From Deltaproteobacteria bacterium GWA2_45_12 (GTDB lineage: Bacteria > UBA10199): 44,890 bases of DNA. The notes below the pieces were generated by a model that saw only the letters and a program-made list of their open reading frames with translations, made no database searches and had not been told where the DNA came from. Position 1 is the stretch's first letter; each line of letters starts with the position of its first letter. The DNA is taken from positions 1 through 44,890 of the forward strand of contig MGPH01000060.1 in assembly GCA_001797365.1 (NCBI GenBank), read 5' to 3'. Positions 35,041 to 43,345 of this stretch are shown one piece after another. The position numbers and the translations under genes were made by a program.

Positions 35041-36759
35041 CATTTTATTGCGCAACAACCGGTGATATTTAATGGCAAAACGATGGGCTTCATCACGGAT
35101 TCTTTGGAGCAACATGAGTTCCGGCGAACCACTTCTTAGCTTGAGCGGATTTTTTCTTCCGGGAATGTAAATTTCATCCTCGGCCCTTCCACTCCACGCA
35201 CTCTTGGAACGCGCTCCCTGCCTTTTTCCCTTGGCAATGCCGATAACAGGAACCTGCTCATGCCCAAGCTCCTTTAAGACCTGTAGCGCCACGCCCAATT
35301 GCCCTTTCCCTCCATCCATCATGATGAGATTTGGGAGTACATTGTCTAAATCCCCCCTACCCCCCTTGTTTTCTGCCAGAGGCAGATCCGCCTTTGGCGG
35401 AAAAGGGGGAATGAGGGGGATTTTAAACCTTCTTCCCAATACCTCCCTCATCATCAAATAATCATTGGGTTCTGCCGGAGCCTGCATTTTATAATGCCTG
35501 TAAAGATTTTTATCCGCCTTCCCCTCAACAAAAACAACACGGGACGCCGTGGCATGTTTTCCTGAAATATGGGAAACATCATAACATTCGATGCGGTGTG
35601 GAATTTCAGCCATTCCCAAAACATCCTTGACACCGGATAGAATCTCATCTGTTTCCCTATTTTTTTTCACCCATTTCCCGAATTGGGATTCGGCATTCCT
35701 GCATGCCAATTCGATCATTTCTTTTTTGTCCCCTTTTTTTGGCGAACGGATGGAAATATTTTTTTCCTTCTTTTCCGATAAAATTTCCTGAAGAGCCCCC
35801 ATATCCTCCGGGAGAGGGCTTGCCAAAATTTCATCGGGAATAAAAACATCCCCAAGATAGTATTGTTTTAAAAAAGCCTCCATCACATCAGAAGGCTCAT
35901 CTAACACATCCATGGAAATGGCCCGTGAATCGACAAGAGATCCTTCCCTTACATGCAAAAGGGCCACAATACCCTTAGCTCCTTCACTATAAAGACAAAC
36001 AATATCCTGCTCTCTGGCCCCATGGTGTACGACATGCTGTTTTTCAAGTGTGCTGGAGATGTGGGACATAAGATCACGCAGACGCGCCGCCTCTTCAAAA
36101 TCCGTCGTTTCTGAAGCCGATTCCATTTTTGATTTCAATTCATCTAATAATTGATCGTTCCTGCCTTCCAGAAAAAGACGCACTTGATCTATTTGCCTTT
36201 GGTATTCCTCCTTGCTTACGTACCCCACACAGGGTGCACTACAGCGTTTGATCTGATATTCCAGACACGGCCTGGACCTGTTGGAGAACTCGTGATCAGA
36301 ACAGGTACGCAACATGAAATACCTATAAATAAATTCAGTCGTTTGCCGGCATGCATCGGCACTTGAATAGGGCCCAAAATAAAGGGCCCCGTCTTTTTTT
36401 ATTTTGCGTGTGACTGTAAGGCTTGGAAAGGGATGCCCCACATTTATCTTCAGACTGACATAGGACTTGTCATCTTTGAGGAAAATATTGTACCGGGGTT
36501 TGTGTTTTTTGATGAGGCTGTTTTCCAAAAGGAGGGCTTCTTTTTCTGTGCCCGTGATCAAATAATCAATATCAGTCACCCTCTTCATCAAGAACTCAAT
36601 CTGGTAACGGGCAAGGGCTTCTTTCCCAAAATACTGCTTTACGCGTGCCCTAATATTTTTGGCTTTGCCGACATAAATGATTTTTCCCCCTTCGTTCTTC
36701 ATCAAATACACACCGGGGAAAATGGGGAACTCGGAGATTTTATTAACAAGAGAATTCAT
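35038..36759 (-). CDS. uvrC: excinuclease subunit UvrC, C-terminally truncated and with an insertion
   Basis: This 573-residue protein has the N-terminal GIY-YIG nuclease (FPGVYLMKN, KIIYVGKAKN), a Cys cluster (CLEYQIKRCSAPCVGY), a UVR domain (FEEAARLRDLM) and the RNase H-like nuclease with its Asp/Asp/His residues (ECYDVSHISG, MMDGGKGQL, DEAHRFAIKYH). UvrC makes both incisions in nucleotide excision repair. Two oddities stand out: about 25 residues (IPPFPPKADLPLAENKGGRG) in a variable loop are encoded by a palindrome, and the protein stops at the point where UvrC normally continues into its (HhH)2 DNA-binding domain. The TAG stop belongs to another palindrome. uvrB lies 31 bases upstream. 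Confidence 0.95.
   Translation of the reverse strand: MNSLVNKISEFPIFPGVYLMKNEGGKIIYVGKAKNIRARVKQYFGKEALARYQIEFLMKRVTDIDYLITGTEKEALLLENSLIKKHKPRYNIFLKDDKSYVSLKINVGHPFPSLTVTRKIKKDGALYFGPYSSADACRQTTEFIYRYFMLRTCSDHEFSNRSRPCLEYQIKRCSAPCVGYVSKEEYQRQIDQVRLFLEGRNDQLLDELKSKMESASETTDFEEAARLRDLMSHISSTLEKQHVVHHGAREQDIVCLYSEGAKGIVALLHVREGSLVDSRAISMDVLDEPSDVMEAFLKQYYLGDVFIPDEILASPLPEDMGALQEILSEKKEKNISIRSPKKGDKKEMIELACRNAESQFGKWVKKNRETDEILSGVKDVLGMAEIPHRIECYDVSHISGKHATASRVVFVEGKADKNLYRHYKMQAPAEPNDYLMMREVLGRRFKIPLIPPFPPKADLPLAENKGGRGDLDNVLPNLIMMDGGKGQLGVALQVLKELGHEQVPVIGIAKGKRQGARSKSAWSGRAEDEIYIPGRKNPLKLRSGSPELMLLQRIRDEAHRFAIKYHRLLRNKM
35347..35425. repeat. palindromic element inserted in frame in uvrC
   Basis: Outer arms TAAATCCCCCCTACCCCCCTT and AAGGGGGAATGAGGGGGATTTTA-type sequence surround an inner double hairpin, CTGCCAGAGGCAG then CCGCCTTTGGCGG. 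The inner part matches the palindrome next to the tRNA (9721-9749) in inverse orientation. The uvrC frame remains open through it. Confidence 0.8.
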
Positions 36760-36765
36760 GGGTGT

Positions 36766-36794
36766 GTAGGGACCCCGCGGTGCGGGGTCCCTAC
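36766..36794. repeat. perfect hairpin between uvrB and uvrC
   Basis: GTAGGGACCCCGC, loop GGT, GCGGGGTCCCTAC: a perfect 13-base stem. On the minus strand the first TAG of the hairpin is the uvrB stop codon. With no T-tract it need not terminate transcription. Confidence 0.8.
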
Positions 36795-38785
36795 TCTATA
36801 CCAAACTTCAGTTCGATCTTTTTTAATCTTTCTATTTCATCACGGATTTGAGCCGCCTCTTCAAATTGAAGTTCCTTGGCCAGTTTTTTCATTTCCTTTT
36901 TTAACTCTTCAACACGATCAGGAATTTTATACAGCGCCACCTCCCCCCCCATAGCCTCAGGCAATTCAGGAGTGACATAGTCGGCATTAGCGACAACCAA
37001 TGAATCACGGATGGCTTTGATGATTGTTTGCGGTGTGATGCCGTTCTTTTTATTGTAAACTTCCTGGATTTCCCGTCGACGCTGGGTTTCCCCCATGGCT
37101 TTTTGAAGGGACGCCGTCATTTTGTCGGCATAGCAAATCACTTTCCCATGCACATTACGTGCGGCTCTCCCAAATGTCTGAATGAGTGATCTTTCCGATC
37201 TTAAAAAACCTTCCTTGTCGGCATCCAAAATGGCCACCAGGGAAACTTCGGGCAAATCAAGCCCTTCACGTAAAAGATTAATCCCCACCAGCACATCAAA
37301 TTTTCCAAGACGCAGGTCACGCAAAATTTCCATTCGCTCCAGGGTTTCCACCTCTGAGTGCAAATATTTAACGCGCACCCCTTTTTCCAAATAATATTTC
37401 GTCAAATTTTCAGACATGCGTTTGGTAAGCGTGGTCACTAATACCCGCTCCCCTTGACCAGTGACAATTTCTATTTCCTTTAAAAGGTCATCCACCTGAC
37501 TTTCAACCGGTTTGACGACAATAACAGGGTCTAAAAGACCCGTCGGGCGCACCACTTGCTGGGCGACTCTCCCCTTGCTTTTTTCCAATTCGTAAGGGCC
37601 AGGGGTCGCTGAAACATAAACAACCTGGTCCGTCATTTTCTCAAATTCTTCAAATTTGAGAGGACGGTTATCAAGGGCGGAAGGAAGTCTGAACCCATAT
37701 TCCACAAGGGTCATCTTGCGGGAACGATCTCCTTGATACATTCCCCCAATTTGCGGAACCGTAATATGCGATTCATCGATGATTAAAAGATAGTCCTTGG
37801 GAAAATATTCCAACAGTGTCGGCGGCGGCACTCCAGGAGTGCGGCCCGTCAAATGGCGCGAATAATTTTCAATCCCCTTGCAAAAACCGATTTCTTCGAT
37901 CATTTCCAAATCATAACGAGTGCGCTGGTCGATGCGCTGGGCTTCCAGCAGCTTGTTTGTTCGCTGAAAATGCAGAATCCTTTCTTGCAATTCTTCCTTA
38001 ATGGCCAAGGCAGCCCGCTTTAATTCTGATTCGGGAGTCACGAAATGGGAACCGGGATAAATAGCCACACGGTCCAGCTTTTCCAATTTGGTTCCACGCA
38101 AAGGATCAATGACATAGACTTCTTCCACTTCATCCCCAAAAAATTCCATGCGAATGGCTTTTGCATCTTCGTAAGCGGGAAAAATCTCCACCACATCCCC
38201 GCGCACCCTGAATGTTCCCCGATGAAAATCGACATCGTTTCTTTCATACTGAATCTCAATAAGCTTTGCCAAAATGGCATCGCGGGCCACACTCATTCCT
38301 TTTTTGATGTCCACAAGCATCCCATAATAAGCTTGGGGCGAACCCAAACCATAAATACAGGAAACCGACGCCACAATGATCACATCGCGCCGTTCAAGAA
38401 GAGAATGCGTGGCCGCATGGCGCAATTTGTCGATATCTTCGTTAATGGCCGAATCTTTTTCTATGTAAGTGTCGGTACGAGGCATATAGGCCTCGGGTTG
38501 GTAATAATCGTAATAACTGACAAAATATTCGACGGCATTATGCGGAAAAAGTTCCTTGAATTCGGAATACAACTGGGCGGCAAGTGTTTTGTTGGGCGCC
38601 ATCACCAAGGTGGGCTTTTGTACCTGATTGATAACATGAGCCATCGTATAGGTTTTTCCCGAACCGGTAACTCCCAAAAGAGTCTGGTGTTTTAATTTGT
38701 TTTGAATTCCTTGGGCAAGCTGTTTGATGGCTTGGGGCTGGTCCCCCGTGGGACTATAAGAAGAAGTCAATTTAAACAAACTCAT
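36791..38785 (-). CDS. uvrB: excinuclease subunit UvrB
   Basis: This 664-residue protein is full length for UvrB. Walker A is GVTGSGKT, the beta-hairpin region is [21 protein letters not shown], Walker B is IDESH, and the helicase motif [16 protein letters not shown] and the C-terminal UVR domain ([20 protein letters not shown]) are present. It loads onto damaged DNA after UvrA and recruits UvrC. The gene begins just upstream of uvrC on the same strand, an arrangement suggesting co-transcription. Its stop codon is part of the hairpin that separates the two genes, but the protein itself looks complete. Confidence 0.98.
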   Translation of the reverse strand: MSLFKLTSSYSPTGDQPQAIKQLAQGIQNKLKHQTLLGVTGSGKTYTMAHVINQVQKPTLVMAPNKTLAAQLYSEFKELFPHNAVEYFVSYYDYYQPEAYMPRTDTYIEKDSAINEDIDKLRHAATHSLLERRDVIIVASVSCIYGLGSPQAYYGMLVDIKKGMSVARDAILAKLIEIQYERNDVDFHRGTFRVRGDVVEIFPAYEDAKAIRMEFFGDEVEEVYVIDPLRGTKLEKLDRVAIYPGSHFVTPESELKRAALAIKEELQERILHFQRTNKLLEAQRIDQRTRYDLEMIEEIGFCKGIENYSRHLTGRTPGVPPPTLLEYFPKDYLLIIDESHITVPQIGGMYQGDRSRKMTLVEYGFRLPSALDNRPLKFEEFEKMTDQVVYVSATPGPYELEKSKGRVAQQVVRPTGLLDPVIVVKPVESQVDDLLKEIEIVTGQGERVLVTTLTKRMSENLTKYYLEKGVRVKYLHSEVETLERMEILRDLRLGKFDVLVGINLLREGLDLPEVSLVAILDADKEGFLRSERSLIQTFGRAARNVHGKVICYADKMTASLQKAMGETQRRREIQEVYNKKNGITPQTIIKAIRDSLVVANADYVTPELPEAMGGEVALYKIPDRVEELKKEMKKLAKELQFEEAAQIRDEIERLKKIELKFGIE

Positions 38786-38845
38786 GAAAGTAAATCTAAC
38801 AAAGAGGGTAAAAACAACAAGGAGGAATTAAGAGAAATCAAGGGA

Positions 38846-38934
38846 GCGGCATTTCGACTCCGCTCAATGACCGCTAAAAAATGCTCCCCGAATGGAGTGG
38901 TCCCCGAGCGGAGTCGAGGGGTCGAGGGGCGGCT
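38846..38934. repeat. family E palindromic repeats upstream of uvrB
   Basis: The segment contains TTTCGACTCCGCTCAATGAC and the inverse-type CCCCGAGCGGAGTCGAGGGG, plus smaller inverted words. It fills the space between the phosphatidyltransferase stop and the uvrB leader. It shares the CGACTCCGCTC core with 34974-35040. Confidence 0.7.
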
Positions 38935-39705
38935 CTAGCAGGATTGATCCAGCATTTTCATCACATTCTTCATACGATTAAGGGAAGTCACCCATGTCAT
39001 CAGGGCGACAAGAAAAAGGGGGAGAACATACAATGCTTCCGTTGTTAACAAGGGAAAATAGTGGGAAAGCATCCAAGAAAAAACAGGCGAAAAAACGGCC
39101 CCCACTCCCAAATAAACGATACGTTCCGGTCGCTGCATCGAACCACCATTGTAACGTGCGTTCATTTCATCTCCTTTGGCCTTGGTATAACTAACCATAA
39201 ACGATCCCAACAAGGCCATCACGGCAATCCATAAAACAAGGCTTTCACGATAATAAAAAATGAGCCCGGCAAAAACAGCCCCTTCGGAAACGCGATCCAT
39301 GATCGAATCAAAATAGGCTCCCGATTTTGTTTCCTTGTTGGTTAGCCTGGCCACTTTTCCGTCAAACATGTCAAAGGAGGCGCCCCAAATCATGCACCAG
39401 CCTCCCAAACCAAAATGCCCCAAAGAAAAAAAGAGGCCCGACAAAACACCAATAAAAGTACCCAGACAGGTGATTTGGTTGGGAGTAATGTGAAAACGGA
39501 TAAAAAAACGAATGATGGGATCGGTAAGCCAAAACCAGTATTCACGCATCCAGCGATTCAAAAACTTGGAAGCGTGACGTTCCTGAATTTCTTGGGTGAC
39601 TCCCTTTTTGCGATAAATGGGGCGAAACGCCAAAACGGTGCAAAGCATGAAAGCATTAAACACAAAAAGGGGAATCAAGGATATCCATGGTGAATTCCAA
39701 TTCAT
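38935..39705 (-). CDS. CDP-alcohol phosphatidyltransferase family protein
   Basis: This protein has about 256 residues. The family motif is complete: Asp112, Asp115-Gly116, Ala119-Arg120, Gly129, Asp133 and Asp137 (DMFDGKVAR ... GAYFDSIMD). Several membrane segments surround it. Such enzymes join a CDP-diacylglycerol or CDP-linked head group to an alcohol in phospholipid synthesis; which alcohol is not evident. I prefer the ATG at 39705, but an in-frame TTG at 39726 would add seven residues and overlap the small upstream frame. The stop abuts a palindromic repeat. Confidence 0.88.
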   Translation of the reverse strand: MNWNSPWISLIPLFVFNAFMLCTVLAFRPIYRKKGVTQEIQERHASKFLNRWMREYWFWLTDPIIRFFIRFHITPNQITCLGTFIGVLSGLFFSLGHFGLGGWCMIWGASFDMFDGKVARLTNKETKSGAYFDSIMDRVSEGAVFAGLIFYYRESLVLWIAVMALLGSFMVSYTKAKGDEMNARYNGGSMQRPERIVYLGVGAVFSPVFSWMLSHYFPLLTTEALYVLPLFLVALMTWVTSLNRMKNVMKMLDQSC

Positions 39706-39706
39706 A

Positions 39707-39922
39707 TCAAACTTCAAAAGATACAACAGATTGAGCCTGGCTTAGTTGGTAAGGAACATCGCTCATCTTTGCATCTTTGGCTGCTGCTGCGGCGTTATAT
39801 TGGGGTTTATGGAACCACATACCAGCTACAAACATAAGAAGCCATGTATCTTTTTTGCGTTCGTGCCCCTGGCCATCATTCCCTCCAAAGGATCCCCCAC
39901 TCTGCTTGTCAAATTTTTGCAT
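39707..39922 (-). CDS. small hypothetical protein (uncertain)
   Basis: This 71-residue frame lies between the phosphatidyltransferase and carbonic-anhydrase-like genes, where no other gene is seen. It has a Gly/Asp-rich start, a short hydrophobic patch (TWLLMFVAGMWF) and an Ala run (NAAAAAKDAK). No Shine-Dalgarno sequence is evident. The tight fit between neighbours supports it, while composition and the missing ribosome site argue for caution. Confidence 0.38.
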   Translation of the reverse strand: MQKFDKQSGGSFGGNDGQGHERKKDTWLLMFVAGMWFHKPQYNAAAAAKDAKMSDVPYQLSQAQSVVSFEV

Positions 39923-39938
39923 GAGGTGATATTTTCAT

Positions 39939-40478
39939 TCATGATTTTCTATCCCCCTCTTCCCCATACTTTTTTGCCAATTGGGCATAATGAGCCGCCG
40001 ATAAGCGTAGAAATTTTTTTTCAGCCGCTGTTAGAGGCCGGGTTACTTTGGCAGGCGAGCCCCATGCCAAATGCCCCCTGGGAATAATTGTTCCCGGGGT
40101 CACAAGACTTCCCGCACCGATCATGCATTCTTCCTCAATGACAGCACCGTCTAAAATAATGCTTCCAATGCCGATAAGGCATCTGTCCTTAATGGTGCAA
40201 CCATGCAAAACCACCCGATGACCCACAGTAACTTCATCCCCGATAACCGTGGGGGCAGGCTTGGGGGCATCCCGATTGGTCACATGCACCATACATAAAT
40301 CCTGAATGTTTGTTTTTTTGCCAATGCGGATTGTATTGACGTCCCCCCGCACCACCGTTTGAAACCAGATAGAAGAGCCCTCCCCTATTTCAACATCGCC
40401 AATCACACAGGCTTGGGGAGCCACAAAACAAGAGGCATGAATTTTGGGTTGAATAGAATCAAAAGAAAAGAGACTCAT
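39939..40478 (-). CDS. gamma-carbonic-anhydrase-like hexapeptide-repeat protein
   Basis: This protein has about 179 residues from the ATG at 40478; an upstream in-frame start adds six. Left-handed beta-helix repeats fill residues 20-140. The three zinc-ligand His of gamma carbonic anhydrases are present (His65 in MVHVTN, His87 and His92 in VGHRVVLHGC), with Arg44 and Asp46 in VRGD. It resembles YrdA/PaaY-type proteins. These form trimers with metal at the interfaces; carbonic anhydrase activity varies and is not proven for most. It is likely cytoplasmic. Confidence 0.92.
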   Translation of the reverse strand: MSLFSFDSIQPKIHASCFVAPQACVIGDVEIGEGSSIWFQTVVRGDVNTIRIGKKTNIQDLCMVHVTNRDAPKPAPTVIGDEVTVGHRVVLHGCTIKDRCLIGIGSIILDGAVIEEECMIGAGSLVTPGTIIPRGHLAWGSPAKVTRPLTAAEKKFLRLSAAHYAQLAKKYGEEGDRKS

Positions 40479-40532
40479 AGCCAAGATGGAAATCATAAAA
40501 AACCCGGGGAAGCAAACACAAAATACGATTTT

Positions 40533-40958
40533 TTATGTTTTAAGAGCGGACACACGCTGAACATGCTTACGATAAAGGAGTCTTCCTCCAACAATAGCTA
40601 TTATTCCTCCACCAATATCGGCCAGCCAATCCCAAAAAGAAACTTCACGCCCGGGCACAAAAGATTGGTGGTATTCATCTCCAAGAGCCAACACTCCTAT
40701 GAGCAAGAGCGTATAAAGCCAGGAACGTTTCGACCAATGATGATAATAGCGTTCCCAGATCACCGAACGCATGACAAACAAGCCGAGCATGCCAAACTCA
40801 AAAAAGTGCAGCAGTTTATCAAAACCTTCAAAAAGGTGGGGTATGTTTAAAGATTCGGGAGGTTGGCTTGATAAATAAAAAATGAGCCCATAAAAACAAA
40901 CCACAGGGGCCCACAAAAGAATGATATTCTGTCGTAAAAAATAACGAAAGTGACGCAT
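40533..40958 (-). CDS. VanZ-like membrane protein
   Basis: This protein has about 141 residues with four hydrophobic segments. The patterns YLSSQPPESL, DKLLHFFEFGMLG and LGDEYHQSFVPGREVSFWDWLAD are characteristic of the VanZ-like family, whose members include a teicoplanin-resistance accessory protein but mostly have unknown roles. The ATG at 40958 overlaps the stop of the preceding gene (TGATG), indicating coupling; a GTG one codon earlier also fits. It is predicted to be in the inner membrane. Confidence 0.9.
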   Translation of the reverse strand: MRHFRYFLRQNIILLWAPVVCFYGLIFYLSSQPPESLNIPHLFEGFDKLLHFFEFGMLGLFVMRSVIWERYYHHWSKRSWLYTLLLIGVLALGDEYHQSFVPGREVSFWDWLADIGGGIIAIVGGRLLYRKHVQRVSALKT

Positions 40959-41458
40959 CACATTTTGTATTTTCCAAAATCTTCAGGGGCCAGACTTTCC
41001 AGAATTTCCGTCCATTTTTGTTCTTTTACTTTTCCCTCATCCATTTCTTTTGAAAGATCGATGCGACGGGATTTTTCCATGACTGTTTTGTTCACAAAAA
41101 TGGGGGCTCGTGTCCTTAAAGCCATGGCAATGGCATCGGAGGGGCGGCTATCGATGACAAAACTGTGTGTGGCATGTGAAAGATAGATTTGTGCAAAAAA
41201 CGTATTGTCGGCCAAATCAACAATTTCGATCTTGTCAACATGGGCCTCAAGCTCGGCTAAAATATGGCACATCAGATCGTGGGTCATGGGGCGTGAAAGC
41301 TGAACTTTTTCAAGCTCGGTGGCAATGGCGGAGGCTTCAATAAGACCGACCCAAATGGGAAGAGCCATTGTTTCCTGCTCGTCTTTAAGAATGATGATGG
41401 GCATGTTGGTAAACGGGTCGATGGTCAGCCCCGTTACCTTCATTTTGATAAGTTCCAT
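40958..41458 (-). CDS. bifunctional nuclease family protein (DUF151)
   Basis: This 166-residue protein has the DUF151 core (MPIIILKDEQETMALPIWVG, then SRPSDAIAMALRTRAPIFV) and a UVR-like charged tail. Family members have been reported as bifunctional nucleases, and bacterial homologues are broadly conserved with unsettled function. Its ribosome binding site (GGAGAG) and first 74 bases lie inside the 3' end of miaB, so expression is coupled to miaB. The stop overlaps the VanZ-like gene. Confidence 0.9.
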   Translation of the reverse strand: MELIKMKVTGLTIDPFTNMPIIILKDEQETMALPIWVGLIEASAIATELEKVQLSRPMTHDLMCHILAELEAHVDKIEIVDLADNTFFAQIYLSHATHSFVIDSRPSDAIAMALRTRAPIFVNKTVMEKSRRIDLSKEMDEGKVKEQKWTEILESLAPEDFGKYKM

Positions 41459-42806
41459 GATCTAACTCTCCTAAAAGTGAATGCGGGTTTGTGTGGTTGA
41501 TGACAACCTGCCTTAAATTCCCAATCAAATGATCCGCATTTTTAATCAAAGATAAATCATTCGTTTTAAAATGAACAATTTTGTTTGTGGGAGTTCTCCC
41601 CATCCATGCCTGACCAAGCACATCCCACGTTTCCACAAGCACTTCCTGTCTTGTTCCCAAAAACCGGATATTATTTTCTCGCGAAACTTGGCGTTGCTTT
41701 TCCAAAAGAAGGTTTAAACGCCTGTTTTTTTCTTCTGTAGAGATATCATCCCCAAGTTTGATAGCACTTGTATAAGGCCTTGGCGAGTAAACAAATGAAT
41801 AACTCAAATCAAAACCGGCTTCTTCAACTAGCGAAAGGGTTTGTTTGAAATCATCTTCCGTTTCACCAGGAAACCCGACAATAATATCTGTCGTCAGTGA
41901 AATGCCTGGCCGGACCTTTTTTAATTTTGAAACGATTTCCAAATACTGTCCGCGTGTGTATTGGCGGCCCATGGCTTCCAAAATCTTGGTGGAGCCTGAT
42001 TGCACGGGCAAATGGAAGTGGGGACACAAATTGGGAAGGCTTGCAAATTTTTCAATAAGGTCATCCCCCACATCCTTGGGATGGGATGTGGTAAACCGCA
42101 AGCGTTCGATTTTGGTTTGCGTGGCGATTTTTTCCAAAAGACCGGAAAATTTCAATTCATCCGTATCTTTAATCCCATATGAATTCACGTTTTGTCCAAG
42201 AAGGGTCACTTCCCTTACTCCCATATCAACCAGCATGCTCACTTCACGAAGAATCTCATCACTGGGGCGCGAAACTTCGCGCCCACGCACATAGGGGACA
42301 ATGCAAAAGGCGCACACATTATCACACCCTTTTTGAATGTTGACAAAAGCACGGACGCGGTTTTCATCTTCGGCAACCAGATTCACAAAATCAAAATCCT
42401 TGCGCGTGTGCAAACGGGTATTCATCAGATGAGCCGGAAAGAGGCTTCCTTTTTTAAGGCGCACTTCTTCTAACATGCTTGGCAAGCTTGAAATGGCATC
42501 GGGACCAAAAACCAGATCGAGATAAGGAAACCGCTTAAACAAATTCCCCTTTTCCTGTTGAGCCACACAGCCTGAAAGCCCCACGACTAATTGGGGGTTA
42601 TTTTCAATATAGGGTTTTAGTTTCCCCAACTCACTATAAACCTTGTGGACTGACTTTTCGCGAATGCTGCAGGTGACAAACAGAATAAAATCAGCTTGAA
42701 GGGGGTCTTCGGTTTTTCCATATCCCAAACGGGACAAAATCCCCCCCATTTGAAGCGAATCTTGCTCGTTCATTTGGCAGCCGTATGTTTTGATGAAAGC
42801 TTTCAT
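41385..42806 (-). CDS. miaB: tRNA-2-methylthio-N6-dimethylallyladenosine synthase MiaB
   Basis: This protein has 473 residues from the ATG at 42806. The N-terminal methylthiotransferase domain has Cys10, Cys46 and Cys80 for one iron-sulfur cluster. The radical-SAM site is Cys161, Cys165 and Cys168 (CDNVCAFC), and a TRAM domain closes the protein. It adds the methylthio group to i6A37 of tRNAs reading U-starting codons. MiaB proteins usually end near SLLGEL; here about 21 further residues (DHGTYQNEGNG ... AHHHS) run across the start of the next gene. A palindromic repeat begins 4 bases before the ATG, and an in-frame TTG inside it could add 14 repeat-encoded residues. Confidence 0.95.
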   Translation of the reverse strand: MKAFIKTYGCQMNEQDSLQMGGILSRLGYGKTEDPLQADFILFVTCSIREKSVHKVYSELGKLKPYIENNPQLVVGLSGCVAQQEKGNLFKRFPYLDLVFGPDAISSLPSMLEEVRLKKGSLFPAHLMNTRLHTRKDFDFVNLVAEDENRVRAFVNIQKGCDNVCAFCIVPYVRGREVSRPSDEILREVSMLVDMGVREVTLLGQNVNSYGIKDTDELKFSGLLEKIATQTKIERLRFTTSHPKDVGDDLIEKFASLPNLCPHFHLPVQSGSTKILEAMGRQYTRGQYLEIVSKLKKVRPGISLTTDIIVGFPGETEDDFKQTLSLVEEAGFDLSYSFVYSPRPYTSAIKLGDDISTEEKNRRLNLLLEKQRQVSRENNIRFLGTRQEVLVETWDVLGQAWMGRTPTNKIVHFKTNDLSLIKNADHLIGNLRQVVINHTNPHSLLGELDHGTYQNEGNGADHRPVYQHAHHHS

Positions 42807-42810
42807 AAAT

Positions 42811-42843
42811 GAGTCGCTAGTAGACCCCGAATTACTAGCGACT
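42811..42843. repeat. palindrome abutting the miaB start
   Basis: GAGTCGCTAGTA and TTACTAGCGACT form inverted arms around ACCCCGAA-type loop sequence, followed by an iterated GCTAGT-like word. It touches the miaB start region and leaves no room for a separate Shine-Dalgarno sequence. Confidence 0.65.
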
Positions 42844-42887
42844 AGCAACTAAATGAAGGGATAATCAAGAAAGAAAATAGGAAACAG

Positions 42888-43235
42888 CTAGACGGTTTCG
42901 TCTACTTTAAGGTTCCCCACAATACGTTCAACTTCCTGCCCCATGTCCACCTCCCCCATGACATCATTAAAACCATCATCCGAAAAATATTCTTCGGCGC
43001 GCTGTTGAAAACGACCTGCATGACGAAGGTCGTGCTTGATGGTTTCAACATAATTGTCGGGGTGTTTCTTCATGATGAAATCGATATATTTGTTCAAACT
43101 TTGGGCGGCCTTCTTCTTTTGTTTTTCGCGGATTTTACGGCAGTTTTTAAGATAGTGAAGACGGCAATACCCCATGGTGGTTTGCTCGTTTTTGCAGGCA
43201 TCTTCTTTACAAAGCTTAATGGCGCGTTTTGTCAT
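42888..43235 (-). CDS. small Cys/His protein, probably zinc binding
   Basis: This 115-residue basic protein begins with a compact set of possible zinc ligands: Cys9, Cys14, Cys24 and His27 (LCKEDACK ... GYCRLHY). A Lys-rich helix (KIREKQKKKAAQ) and an acidic C-terminal third follow. I do not recognise the family. The charge pattern suits nucleic-acid or protein binding, but that is inference. It is separated from the upstream Ala-rich gene by a hairpin that may be a terminator. Confidence 0.75.
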   Translation of the reverse strand: MTKRAIKLCKEDACKNEQTTMGYCRLHYLKNCRKIREKQKKKAAQSLNKYIDFIMKKHPDNYVETIKHDLRHAGRFQQRAEEYFSDDGFNDVMGEVDMGQEVERIVGNLKVDETV

Positions 43236-43250
43236 GCAGAAGGTATTGAA

Positions 43251-43273
43251 AAGCCCTTAAATTATAAGGGCTT
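43251..43273 (-). terminator. probable intrinsic terminator
   Basis: AAGCCCTTA and TAAGGGCTT form a perfect 9-base stem with a 5-base loop. On the minus strand the stem ends GGGCTTTT, a short T-tract. It sits after the Ala/Gly-rich gene and before the zinc-protein gene, both on the minus strand. Confidence 0.5.
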
Positions 43274-43345
43274 AAACTTAGGACTCTTTTTGTTGTAAAG
43301 AAGAAGGTAAAAAATGTCAAGAAAGGATCACAAAAAATCTCTTTT

